Source: Nitrospirota bacterium
Lineage (GTDB): Bacteria; Nitrospirota; Thermodesulfovibrionia; Thermodesulfovibrionales; Dissulfurispiraceae
NCBI GenBank assembly: GCA_004321915.1
Contig: SCQE01000021.1
Coordinates: 62,001-126,000, forward strand
Direction: 5' to 3'
Length of the DNA: 64,000 bases
Shown here: in pieces, positions 20,337 to 27,536 of the stretch
Numbering within the stretch: the first letter of the stretch is position 1
Layout: every line of letters begins with the position of its first letter
The notes under the pieces: generated by a model
Told to the model about the DNA's origin: nothing
The model's input: only the letters and a program-made list of their open reading frames with translations
Databases searched by the model: none
Program-made: the position numbers and the translations under genes

Positions 20337-21311
20337 ATGAACCCAACTTTTCACGCTTCGATGGTAAACGACCCTTTCGGCGACCCCTGCGTGCTTGTAA
20401 GGCTTTTGCGCGAAGGCAGGGGCCTTTTGTTCGACGCCGGGGCCCTTTCGTCTCTTTCTGCCGGCGACATGATGAAGGTCTCGGCTGTTTTTGTGACCCA
20501 CGCCCACATGGACCATTTCATAGGCATCGACGAACTTTTCAGAAACCTCTTGAGGCGTGAGTCGCCCTTGCTGATATTCGGGCCGGAAGACATCATCGAA
20601 TGCGTTGACGGCAAGCTCAAGGGATACACATGGAACCTCATAGCGAAATATCCTCTTAAGATCGAGGTCTTCGGCATAGGTGAAAGGGCTGTGCGGCATT
20701 CAAGCTTTCATGCTTCGAACAGGTTTAAGGCTGTAGAACAGCCCTCAACGGATTTTAACGGCCTGATACTGGAAGATCTTTCATTTAAGGTCAAGGCCCT
20801 GCGCCTGTCTCACAGCATTCCTGTTATCGCTTATTCCATAGAGGAGGAATTCCATATAAACATCAACAAGGCGCTTCTTGAGGGGCGCGGTTTTTCTGTC
20901 GGCCCTTGGCTTTCCGAACTCAAAAAGGCCATAAGGCTGGGGGATGACAGCCGCGCTATTAAAGTTGACGGAAAAGAACTCTGCCTTGCAGAGCTTAAAG
21001 ACCTTGCGGACATAACAAGGGGACAAAAAATTTCTTATCTGATGGACACTGCCCCGCTGTCGACCAATATCGAAAAAGCGGTCGAGTTTGTTCGCGGTTC
21101 GGACATCCTGTTCTGCGAGGCTTATTTTCTTGAGCGGGACCGCGGCTTGGCGGAAGAGCGCCATCATCTGACTGCCGCGCTTGCGGGTGAGATCGCGAGA
21201 AAGGCGAAAGTAGGGGCGTTAAAGATAATGCATTTTTCTCCGAGGTACAGGGACTGTGTTGAGGAGCTTTACGCTGAAGCGGAAGAGGCGTTTGCTAATC
21301 CTCACTGCTGA
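20337..21311 (+). CDS. RNase Z-like metallo-beta-lactamase-fold hydrolase
   Basis: 324 residues. Zinc motif THAHMDHFIG near residues 57-66, later LSHSIP, LMDTAPL (metal-bridging Asp), and a C-terminal HH in RHHLTAA plus a His in KIMHFSPRY, matching the RNase Z/ElaC branch. Start is ATG 20337. TATAAT ends only 9 bases before it and there is no Shine-Dalgarno, so the message may be nearly leaderless. It may process tRNA 3' ends or be a phosphodiesterase of the same fold. Confidence 0.83.
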   Translation: MNPTFHASMVNDPFGDPCVLVRLLREGRGLLFDAGALSSLSAGDMMKVSAVFVTHAHMDHFIGIDELFRNLLRRESPLLIFGPEDIIECVDGKLKGYTWNLIAKYPLKIEVFGIGERAVRHSSFHASNRFKAVEQPSTDFNGLILEDLSFKVKALRLSHSIPVIAYSIEEEFHININKALLEGRGFSVGPWLSELKKAIRLGDDSRAIKVDGKELCLAELKDLADITRGQKISYLMDTAPLSTNIEKAVEFVRGSDILFCEAYFLERDRGLAEERHHLTAALAGEIARKAKVGALKIMHFSPRYRDCVEELYAEAEEAFANPHC

Positions 21312-21326
21312 CATCCGGCAGGAAGA

Positions 21327-22457
21327 CTATCGTTCTTTAGTTCCCCATTCAAGATCATAACTCGTGCTTCTGCCTTTGCCGGGATTGTGTTTAAGGACCC
21401 CCATATCCAGCAGATATTGCAGCTCGCGCGTGGCTGTAGCCCTGCTGACCTTGGCCATCGAAGCATATTTCCTATTGGTCAACCCACCGGTGAAATTACC
21501 TTCCCCTGCATCCAGAAGCTTGTTTATGACTTTTCGCTGCCTGTCAGTAAGCTGCGTTTGAGAATTGCGATACCAGAAGGCTGCTTTGGCGAGGACTATC
21601 GCCATAAGCTTCTCGGATGTTTCGATGCCTCGCGACAAACACCCGAGAAACCATTGGAGCCAAGCAGTTATGTCAACATCGCCTTTCTGGGATTGCTCCA
21701 ATACAGCATAGTAGGATTCTCTCTCGGCATTGATCTGCGAGGAGAGACTGTAATAGCGCTGCGGCTGCCGGTCATCCTGTGCGAGCGCCATATCTGTCAG
21801 GGCTCTGGCGATGCGTCCATTGCCATCCTCAAAAGGATGGATTGTTAGAAACCGGAAATGGGCCACTGCAGCGCGAATAATTCCGTCAATCTTTCCGGCG
21901 CTTTCCTGCCACCACTTTAGAAAAAGCCCCATTTCCGCTTCCACTTTATCAAACGGCAATGCTTCATAGTGAATGATCTCCCGCCCCGCCTTTCCCGAAA
22001 CCACACGCATAGGTTCGGGGCCGCGCCATTGCCCGACTCTGATCTTGTGCAGGCCCGAATAACCGGTAGGGAACAGTGCGGCGTGCCAGCCGAAGAGTCG
22101 TTTTTTCGTAAGGGACCCACGGTATTTCTGGGATGCGTCCAATAAAATGTCTATAAGTCCATCCGTATAATGATCAACACGCAAGCCTGCTGATGGCAAT
22201 CCGAGCTTACGGGCAATGGATGACCGCACAGAGGGAGGGTCAAGTCTTTCGCCCTCTATGGCGGATGTGGTCATGGCTTCTTGAAAAAGAACATCGGCGT
22301 GCGCCTGTTGTTCATATGGCAGGCCTAACGATGATATTTGTGCCAGAAGCTTTCCCTGCTTCAGACGGCATTCGCCTAAAAGTCTCAGCAATAGGGAGTT
22401 GTTCCAGACAAGCTTGGGCCATTTCTTGGATTGCCAGATATATCGGGTCGATTGCAT
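21327..22457 (-). CDS. Fic-domain protein with C-terminal winged helix
   Basis: 376 residues. Fic core HPFEDGNGR (intact catalytic His) in the middle; an inhibitory-helix type motif TSAIEGE (S/T-x-x-x-E-G) near residue 68 suggests a class II, self-inhibited AMP-transferase. The last 100 residues form a helix-turn-helix (RKYASMAKVSRATATREL). Fic enzymes usually AMPylate proteins. The upstream region has three copies of a 12-base motif, suggesting the HTH controls its own promoter. Confidence 0.92.
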   Translation of the reverse strand: MQSTRYIWQSKKWPKLVWNNSLLLRLLGECRLKQGKLLAQISSLGLPYEQQAHADVLFQEAMTTSAIEGERLDPPSVRSSIARKLGLPSAGLRVDHYTDGLIDILLDASQKYRGSLTKKRLFGWHAALFPTGYSGLHKIRVGQWRGPEPMRVVSGKAGREIIHYEALPFDKVEAEMGLFLKWWQESAGKIDGIIRAAVAHFRFLTIHPFEDGNGRIARALTDMALAQDDRQPQRYYSLSSQINAERESYYAVLEQSQKGDVDITAWLQWFLGCLSRGIETSEKLMAIVLAKAAFWYRNSQTQLTDRQRKVINKLLDAGEGNFTGGLTNRKYASMAKVSRATATRELQYLLDMGVLKHNPGKGRSTSYDLEWGTKER

Positions 22458-22460
22458 TTT

Positions 22461-22510
22461 ATAATTGCCTCAAAATATGAGTCAATTATAACAGATAATT
22501 GCCTCAAAAT
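22461..22510 (-). promoter_or_regulatory. Fic promoter with three operator-like repeats
   Basis: ATAATTGCCTCAAAAT occurs identically at 22461-22476 and 22495-22510; between them, in opposite orientation, is ATAATTGACTCA (about 22479-22490). On the minus strand an extended -10 (TG-T-TATAAT, 22485-22490 complement) lies within the array. The last repeat adjoins the Fic start codon. The layout suggests an autoregulatory operator. Confidence 0.6.
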
Positions 22511-22531
22511 CTATTGAATGATGGACAGCGA

Positions 22532-22918
22532 CTACAAGACCGCTTTTCTATGTCTTTTCAGCAGGTCCCGTTCGATCTTTAAGATTGTGAGATAGTGGCT
22601 GATCACGGTTTCGGGCAGGTCGTTGAGGACCGACAGGAAATCCTTTTTATACGCGCTTCGGGTTTTGTACATAACTGTTTTGTCCGCAACCTTGGCGTCA
22701 GCCCCGCCTTCGTCCTCTTTCAGAAAATTTATCACAGGTTGTGATAAGGCCTTTGCTATGAGCTCCAGCGATTTCTGGGTGTAGTTCCGCTTTCCGCACT
22801 CAAGCTGGTTGATGTAGCCCTGAGAAAGGCCGCTCCTGAGCGCCAGCTCTTCCTGCGTGATGCCCGCTTCCATGCGGAACTGCCTGATCCTGCTTCCGAA
22901 CAGATTCTTCGCTTTCAT
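22532..22918 (-). CDS. XRE-family transcriptional regulator
   Basis: 128 residues from ATG 22918 (a TTG immediately before is also in frame). N-terminal Cro/CI-type HTH (RIRQFRMEAGITQEELALRSGLSQGYINQLECGKR), followed by a 65-residue C-terminal region without recognised ligand domain. It is divergent from the exported Gly-rich protein, and the shared 120-base region has two related palindromes that sit over the promoters, so it very likely controls both genes. Confidence 0.92.
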   Translation of the reverse strand: MKAKNLFGSRIRQFRMEAGITQEELALRSGLSQGYINQLECGKRNYTQKSLELIAKALSQPVINFLKEDEGGADAKVADKTVMYKTRSAYKKDFLSVLNDLPETVISHYLTILKIERDLLKRHRKAVL

Positions 22919-22928
22919 CAAAATATGT

Positions 22929-22992
22929 TATAGCACCCTGTTATAGAAGACAATTTCAGGTTGCTTTACATTCTTTATAGCACTGTGCTATA
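22929..22992. promoter_or_regulatory. Divergent promoter with two XRE operators
   Basis: Operator 2, TATAGCAC-T-GTGCTATA (22976-22992), is a perfect 8+1+8 palindrome. Operator 1, TATAGCACCCTGTTATA (22929-22945), matches it with an imperfect right arm. A rightward promoter TTTACA (22965-22970), 18 bases, TATATT (22989-22994) overlaps operator 2; operator 1 abuts the regulator's start. This fits repression of the exported protein and autorepression. Confidence 0.72.
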
Positions 22993-23040
22993 TTGCGCGA
23001 ATGCGCGGGAAGCCCGCAACGTATTGGGGGAGGTCACAAC

Positions 23041-23985
23041 ATGCCTTATACAAGCACAACAGCCGCAAGGACAGTCTGTTTTGGCGTTTTTCTGCTCCTG
23101 TTCAGCCTGCCGTCTTATTCGGCCGAACAGTCCTTTGATGTCTCTGCCAAGGCCTACACAGAGGCAGGGGCGATCTCAAACACCAAGGGGACGATGACAG
23201 TCGGCGGTCTGAGCGCTGTGGTTAATCCTGCGAATAATCCCCTGCATCTTCAGATTGACGGAGAAAAGGGCACTGTTGCAGGCATGAGGTATAATGGTCT
23301 GGCAGGCCACGCCTTTTATAAGGACGATAACGGAAGGCTGGGGCTCTTCTCCTCTTATGGCGAGCTCGGCAGCGATGTTAAGCTTAAGCTCTACGGCCTA
23401 AGCGCCACCAAATTCTATAATGATTTTCATCTGGGCGGCAAGACAGGCCTTTTAAACGGAGAGAATATCGTGCATAAGGGCGCCTTCGGCATCGGCAGCC
23501 TGAAATACTTTTTTACAGACAACCTTGTCTTGGGCCTTGAGGGCGCTTTGTTCCCGCATACCGCAAGCGCAAAGCTCTTTTCTGAATACAAATTCTCAAA
23601 GACCTGCATCTCTCTGTTTGCGGCAGCGACAACAGGAAAGAACAACAGCGTGATAGGCGGAATGAGATGGTATTTCGGCACAGGAGGGAAGAAGAGCCTG
23701 AAGGAGGAGCATAAGGCCTTTGACAACCCAGAGGTTTTGATATCGCCTTCAACGCTCGAAAGCATTGTGCAGTCTGTAAACACGGTAAAGGCGAATGAGA
23801 TAGCAAAACAGGCTGAGGAATTAAGGCTGCAGCAGGCTGCAGCGCAGAACAATAATAATGGCGGTGGCGGAGCAGGTGGCGCTGGTGGAGCAGGAGGGGC
23901 TCCGGGCGGACTTGGAGGCGGCGGATCCGGTAGCGGCGGTAGCGGCGGTGTCGGTGGCGGCGGTGTCGGTGGCGGTGGATTATAA
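23041..23985 (+). CDS. Exported protein with Gly-rich C-terminal tail
   Basis: 314 residues, RBS GGGGGAGG. A signal peptide ending at SYSA/E is followed by a region rich in alternating hydrophobic and polar residues (about 30-205) that could be a small outer-membrane barrel or beta-sandwich, then an alpha-helical stretch (about 215-265) with AKQAEELRLQQAAAQ, then about 45 residues that are nearly all Gly with a few Ala, Ser and Val. I do not recognise the family. Regulation by the divergent XRE protein is indicated by the palindrome across its promoter. The Pro-rich ORF on the other strand is only its shadow. Confidence 0.82.
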   Translation: MPYTSTTAARTVCFGVFLLLFSLPSYSAEQSFDVSAKAYTEAGAISNTKGTMTVGGLSAVVNPANNPLHLQIDGEKGTVAGMRYNGLAGHAFYKDDNGRLGLFSSYGELGSDVKLKLYGLSATKFYNDFHLGGKTGLLNGENIVHKGAFGIGSLKYFFTDNLVLGLEGALFPHTASAKLFSEYKFSKTCISLFAAATTGKNNSVIGGMRWYFGTGGKKSLKEEHKAFDNPEVLISPSTLESIVQSVNTVKANEIAKQAEELRLQQAAAQNNNNGGGGAGGAGGAGGAPGGLGGGGSGSGGSGGVGGGGVGGGGL

Positions 23986-24074
23986 CCATTAAATGGGACG
24001 GTTCTATTTTGGAAAATAGGGACAGCGACCGTTTTCATGAAAAATAAACAATAGACGCTGTTTTGAAAAAAGCG

Positions 24075-24106
24075 CAGGGAAGCCGAATCAGGCTTCCCTG
24101 TTTTTT
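24075..24106 (+). terminator. Rho-independent terminator
   Basis: CAGGGAAGCC, loop GAATCA, GGCTTCCCTG, then six T. It ends the Gly-rich protein transcript. The same stem and loop recur at 25316-25341, outside any obvious operon end. Confidence 0.85.
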
Positions 24107-24142
24107 GTGAATAGACACAATTCGGCGCGATGGGGATACAGA

Positions 24143-24315
24143 GATAAGGCCGAGCTTCTTCCGTTCAGGGCTGCGTTTGGAAAGTTCTAAATACTCGCTC
24201 CACTACAGCCGTGCAACTCGGCCTGCGGCCTCAGACACTCACGGCTGTTTAACGCTACGCTTCGCAAAGAACTTTTAACCAAACTCCGCATTCACTACAC
24301 AAACCCGGCCTTATC
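24143..24315 (-). repeat. Nested-hairpin repeat, long copy (copy B)
   Basis: Outer arms 24143-24154 and 24304-24315 pair over 12 bp. On the minus strand the conserved blocks TGAATGCGGAGTTTGG and CCAAACGCAGCCCTGAACGG are present. The apex is extended by further pairings: AAGTTCT / AGAACTT and, inside that, ACAGCCGTG / CACGGCTGT. Compare copies at 6745-6821 and 26269-26383. Confidence 0.75.
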
Positions 24316-24593
24316 TCCGATTGTGTCCGGAGAGAGCTGGTTAAATTTCCGCGGGCGCAGGGCAACTGCTTTTCAGAAATGAGCGTCTGGGTTATCCGAG
24401 GGGCAGGTAACGCCCTGCCCGTTAACCTGCAATGGAAGCTGCAAGAGAATTATCAGAAAACTTTAAGGATTAAAGGCCCGGACTAATCGCGAATAGTGAA
24501 AGGCTGTTGGCCTGCGCCGTATCAATTCTGAACGAAAGGAATTTATCCCCATCGCGCTATCAACTCGCTGTTTGACACGGGGACAATGAAAGA

Positions 24594-24926
24594 CTATTGT
24601 ATCTGTCTTGTCAGGCGGTCGAGGAGGACATCTTCAACATTGCGGCGCGAATCAATAACTGCCAGAATATACACAACCCGGTCGGCCCTGCGATAAATGA
24701 TCCTCCATGGAGAAACAACAAGTTCGCGGTACTGCAAAATGCCGTGCTGTTTCAGTTCAGGAACAATACGGCCACGCTGAGGCAGAGTTAATAGCGTCGA
24801 TGCTTTATCCTGAAGCTGTTTTAAAATGCGAAGCGCTGTGTCAATGCTGTCTTTTGCAATGTAACCGATAATAGACTCAAGGTCATGGGCTGCAGCATCC
24901 GACCAGATAACAGCATACTTATTCAT
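24594..24926 (-). CDS. RelE/ParE-family toxin
   Basis: 110 residues. Typical RelE/ParE fold pattern: N-terminal WSDAAAHDLESIIGYIA, central LPQRGRIVPEL, and the C-terminal strand pair with RELVVSPWRIIYR and VYILAVIDSRR. Such toxins either cut mRNA on ribosomes (RelE) or poison gyrase (ParE); this one cannot be assigned by eye. It overlaps the Phd/YefM gene (TGATG), so the pair is translationally coupled. Confidence 0.88.
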   Translation of the reverse strand: MNKYAVIWSDAAAHDLESIIGYIAKDSIDTALRILKQLQDKASTLLTLPQRGRIVPELKQHGILQYRELVVSPWRIIYRRADRVVYILAVIDSRRNVEDVLLDRLTRQIQ

Positions 24927-25216
24927 CAGTCACGCTGGAATTTGCCGGCTTCCAATCTCTTTTTGAGCGCTCCAAACAGACTGTCGTGATCAACTGTTTT
25001 GCCCTTGCGGATATCCTCTTCACCCTGTGCAATAAGCTTCAAAAGGCCGATGGCGTTCCTCATGCTTTCGTATGTTTCGGTGTCCTGCAGGACAGCCCTC
25101 GCTTCGCCGTTCTGGGTTATGATAACAGGGCGATGGGTGGCGTTGACCTGATCAAGCAGCGCAGCAGCCCGGGATTTTAAATAGGTTACAGGGCGAATGT
25201 CTTCAACTGTTTTCAT
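24926..25216 (-). CDS. Phd/YefM-family antitoxin
   Basis: 96 residues. Start taken at ATG 25216, 8 bases after GGAGG; an in-frame GTG three codons earlier falls inside the Shine-Dalgarno. The N-terminal DNA-binding fold has the family signature (RPVTYLKSRAAALLDQVN, VIITQNGEARAVLQDTETYE). The C-terminal 35 residues would wrap the toxin. It presumably represses its own operon. Confidence 0.9.
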   Translation of the reverse strand: MKTVEDIRPVTYLKSRAAALLDQVNATHRPVIITQNGEARAVLQDTETYESMRNAIGLLKLIAQGEEDIRKGKTVDHDSLFGALKKRLEAGKFQRD

Positions 25217-25315
25217 TATGCTCACCTCCGGTCATAATAAGGTACCATAAAAGGACCGGTAGAGACAACAATGAATGTCCCCACGGGGTCATGTCTTGCA
25301 ATGCAATAAAGCGCG

Positions 25316-25346
25316 CAGGGAAGCCGAATCAGGCTTCCCTGTTTTT
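25316..25346 (+). terminator. Terminator-like hairpin, duplicate of the one at 24075
   Basis: CAGGGAAGCC, GAATCA, GGCTTCCCTG, five T. Stem and loop are identical to 24075-24100. No plus-strand gene ends here, so it is more likely a copied fragment than a working operon end. Confidence 0.5.
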
Positions 25347-25412
25347 GTGTATGAGGGATATTGTCATTGCGAGCCCGGTCTCATCGGGCGCGGCAATCTC
25401 AGAGCAAAAGCA

Positions 25413-25560
25413 AGATTGCTGCGTCATTTCATTCCTCGCAATGACAAACTATACTGCCGGTCATTCCCGCAATCCGTAAGCGGGAATCCAGACAAAAGAA
25501 ACTGGATGCCCGATAAAAGCCTTCGGGCATGACAGAAAAGATTTACTGACGACACAATTC
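25413..25560 (+). repeat. 148-base direct repeat, copy 1
   Basis: Equal in length to 26118-26265 with about 8 mismatches by eye. Includes GTCATTCCCGCAATCC and CTTCGGGCATGAC palindromic units. The two copies bracket the AbrB/PIN module. Confidence 0.85.
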
Positions 25561-25602
25561 TGGACGAAAGGGATTATCCCTATTGCAATATCAATCACCA
25601 CC

Positions 25603-25657
25603 TTGACAAACCTCTTAATATTTCTTACCTTAAAGTAAGGATATTACTTTTTTGTAA
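25603..25657 (+). promoter_or_regulatory. Promoter and tandem operator for AbrB-type antitoxin
   Basis: TTGACA at 25603-25608, 17-base spacer, TACCTT at 25626-25631. Two TTAC-N6-GTAA inverted repeats follow, at 25625-25638 and 25644-25657, centres 19 bases apart, that is, on nearly the same helix face. The RBS AAGGAG follows, then ATG 25669. Autorepression is inferred. Confidence 0.6.
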
Positions 25658-25668
25658 GGAGCTTACAT

Positions 25669-25911
25669 ATGTCAATTTCTCTGCTTACATCCAAGGGACA
25701 GACAACCATTCCCAAGAGGATCAGGAACCACCTGCGGCTAAACGCAGGCGACAAGCTCGATTTTGTAATCGAAACCGGCGGCAGGGTATTCCTTGAACCT
25801 GCAACGCTTGATGCTAAAGACCTCGAAGGCATACTGCACAAAAAGGGTATGAAAAAAGTCTCTGACTCCCGGATAAAAGAGGCCATAAATAAACGCTTCA
25901 AGAGAATTTGA
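25669..25911 (+). CDS. AbrB/SpoVT-type antitoxin (VapB-like)
   Basis: 80 residues. The N-terminal swapped-hairpin AbrB domain is clear (LLTSKGQTTIPKRIRNHLRLNAGDKLDFVI). The C-terminus is basic and helical (DSRIKEAINKRFKRI). It sits 3 bases upstream of a PIN-domain toxin remnant, so this is the surviving half of a VapBC locus. The tandem operator upstream remains intact. Confidence 0.9.
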   Translation: MSISLLTSKGQTTIPKRIRNHLRLNAGDKLDFVIETGGRVFLEPATLDAKDLEGILHKKGMKKVSDSRIKEAINKRFKRI

Positions 25912-25914
25912 CAG

Positions 25915-26045
25915 ATGAAAGGCATTGATACCAATGTGCTTGTACGTTATCTTGTGCGCGACGATGAAAAGCAGGCCGAAAAAGCATCAGCTCTTATAAA
26001 AAAACGGGTGAAACCTTTTTTATGGCCGTGAATAGGGTCAGGCTT
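25915..26045 (+). pseudogene. vapC: Broken VapC-like PIN toxin gene
   Basis: ATG 25915 starts a good PIN N-terminus (KGIDTNVLVRYLVRDDEKQAEKAS) that hits a stop at 26029 after 38 codons. In the +1 frame the family sequence continues briefly (ETFFMAVNRV, to about 26045) and then ends in repeat DNA. So there is a one-base frameshift near a run of seven A plus loss of the 3' two-thirds. The toxin cannot be functional. Confidence 0.85.
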
Positions 26046-26117
26046 GCAAGTATGCATTTAGTATTTTATTAATACCACTTGTTTGTCATTCAGAGCAAAG
26101 CGGATAATCTTGTCTTG

Positions 26118-26265
26118 AGATTGCTTCGTCATTTCATTCCTCGCAATGACAACTTATCTTGCCGGTCATTCCCGCAATCCGTAGGCGGGAATCCAGACAA
26201 AAGAAACTGGATGCCCGATAAAAGCCTTCGGGCATGACGGGAAAGATTTACTGACGACACAATTC
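26118..26265 (+). repeat. 148-base direct repeat, copy 2
   Basis: Near-identical to 25413-25560, same orientation. It runs straight into nested-hairpin copy C. Confidence 0.85.
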
Positions 26266-26268
26266 AGC

Positions 26269-26383
26269 GCGATGTGGATAGGTTCCTGTAGTGAATGCGG
26301 AGTTTGGCTAAAAGTTCTTTGCGGAGCGAGCATTTAGAACTTTCCAAACGCAGCCCTGAACGGAAGGGATTTATCCACATCGC
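26269..26383 (+). repeat. Nested-hairpin repeat, medium copy (copy C)
   Basis: Outer arms GCGATGTGGATA (26269-26280) and its exact complement (26372-26383) give 12 bp; pairing continues inward with wobbles. Conserved blocks TGAATGCGGAGTTTGG and CCAAACGCAGCCCTGAACGG match copies A and B, but the outer stem sequence differs completely while still pairing. Confidence 0.75.
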
Positions 26384-26477
26384 AATATCAACTCGTTGTT
26401 GCCACGGGGACAGTCCCATCACACAAACTAATCGCGAGTAATGAAAGGCGGTTGGCTTGCGCCGTATCAGGCTAGGG

Positions 26478-27107
26478 TTACAACTCTATGTGGAAAAATT
26501 CTTCCTGACCTTTTATCTTTATGAAGGCCTTGACGCCTTTGGCAGCCTCGGTGGTGCGGTAGTACAAAATTCCGCCAAGCTGCAGTCCGGAAGGGACTTT
26601 ATAGCTTTTCAGCAAAAGGTCTTCTTTTCTTTGCGCATCGGCCTCTGCGGTCTGTCTCGAAGCCATTTCCGTTCCGAGCGCGGCCCCTGCAAGCACCAAT
26701 GCCGCTTTAGCGATGTTGGTCCTATCGTTCGACGCAGGGGCTATAATTGCCGCTATGCCTGCTGCAAGCGCGCCGACCGTAAAGGGGTTGACTAATTTGC
26801 CTGTTTTTCTGTGGACGCGTTCATTTATCTCGTGCGCACGCAACGGGACCAGATCGTAGTTCTTTTCGTTTGTTACGTATATCTTGGAGATATCAAACTC
26901 AAGGTCTTGGCCGGTCTCGTTCAGGATCGCCACTTCTAGTTCTGACCAATCGTTCGTATACCCGAAGGCCACAATGCGAAAAGTCACGCCGTTGATCTTC
27001 ATCGCCAGAGGTTTGCCCTGCGGGAGTTCCTGAAAGGTCGGCTTGGTGGCCCCGGCGCAGCCGCATAGCATAGAAATGATAAGAAGTAAGGCCCAAAATC
27101 GTTTCAT
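26478..27107 (-). CDS. Lipoprotein of unknown function
   Basis: 209 residues from ATG 27107. Signal peptide with lipobox-like LCGC (Cys17). The N-terminal half looks like a beta-sandwich (MKINGVTFRIVAFGYTNDWSELEVAI), followed by a Gly/Ala-rich hydrophobic stretch (about 107-137) that may insert in a membrane and a C-terminal beta-rich part (GGILYYRTTEAAKGVKAFIKI). No family recognised. It is divergent from the IscA-like gene. Confidence 0.75.
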   Translation of the reverse strand: MKRFWALLLIISMLCGCAGATKPTFQELPQGKPLAMKINGVTFRIVAFGYTNDWSELEVAILNETGQDLEFDISKIYVTNEKNYDLVPLRAHEINERVHRKTGKLVNPFTVGALAAGIAAIIAPASNDRTNIAKAALVLAGAALGTEMASRQTAEADAQRKEDLLLKSYKVPSGLQLGGILYYRTTEAAKGVKAFIKIKGQEEFFHIEL

Positions 27108-27204
27108 GTTTAATTTTAGCAGAAACCTGTTTGTAAATCCCAATTGCCGCATGTATGCGGTATCTGTTATTCTATAAGATATAAAAATATTCGGAGGTAT
27201 TCAA

Positions 27205-27528
27205 GTGGTAACAGTTACTGAAAAAGCGGCGGAAAAGGGCAAGGAGATTCTTGCGGCCGAGGGCAAGCACGGCTGGGGCATAAGGATATATAACGCAGGA
27301 AGCGGGTGTTGCGGACCATCATTCGGGCTCGATATAGACGAAAACCCTCTTGCCGACGACGATGTGGTCGAGAAGAACGGCCTGCGGGTGTTTGTCGAGA
27401 AGTCGTTGTCACCGAATCTAGTCGGGATGCAGCTCGACTACTTGGAAGGCGAGGAGCACGAGGGGTTCGTGCTGAACGGAGGCGGCAGTGCGCCGTCCTG
27501 CAGTTCCGGCTGCAGCAGCTGCGGATAA
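27205..27528 (+). CDS. IscA/HesB-like iron-sulfur protein
   Basis: 107 residues from GTG 27205, RBS CGGAGGT. The HesB-type core is short: [18 protein letters not shown] contains the paired Cys, and the C-terminus ends in CSSGCSSCG, supplying the second cysteine cluster of A-type carriers. Related HesB-like proteins in some anaerobes carry selenocysteine; here all positions are ordinary Cys codons. hemB starts 8 bases after the stop. Confidence 0.85.
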   Translation: MVTVTEKAAEKGKEILAAEGKHGWGIRIYNAGSGCCGPSFGLDIDENPLADDDVVEKNGLRVFVEKSLSPNLVGMQLDYLEGEEHEGFVLNGGGSAPSCSSGCSSCG

Positions 27529-27536
27529 ACAGAAAG

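Larger units (their letters stand above)
23986..24593. other. Repeat-rich intergenic region
   Basis: No gene. Contains a terminator (24075-24106), the long nested-hairpin repeat copy B (24143-24315), and two segments repeated at 26.4 kb: 24482-24524 resembles 26427-26469, and about 24532-24585 resembles 26361-26412. Confidence 0.7.
25217..25668. other. Repeat-rich intergenic region
   Basis: No gene. Holds a second copy of the CAGGGAAGCC hairpin (25316-25341), short palindromic repeats of the GTCATTGCGAG type (25373-25450), a 148-base repeat (25413-25560, duplicated at 26118-26265), and the promoter of the AbrB-type gene. Confidence 0.7.
26032..26477. other. Repeat-rich intergenic region
   Basis: Beyond the toxin remnant there is no gene. 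Contains the second 148-base repeat (26118-26265), nested-hairpin copy C (26269-26383) and segments shared with 24.5 kb (26361-26412 and 26427-26469). Confidence 0.7.

Noticed and set aside
23427-24038. 203-residue Pro-rich ORF on the minus strand
   Set aside because: It is the antisense shadow of the Gly-rich tail; no RBS or signal supports it.
25240-25265. GGTACC-centred operator for the Phd/YefM antitoxin
   Set aside because: Only the 6-base core is palindromic; the flanks do not pair well enough to claim a site.
27205-27528. HesB-like selenoprotein
   Set aside because: All expected cysteines are TGT or TGC codons and the gene has no internal UGA.
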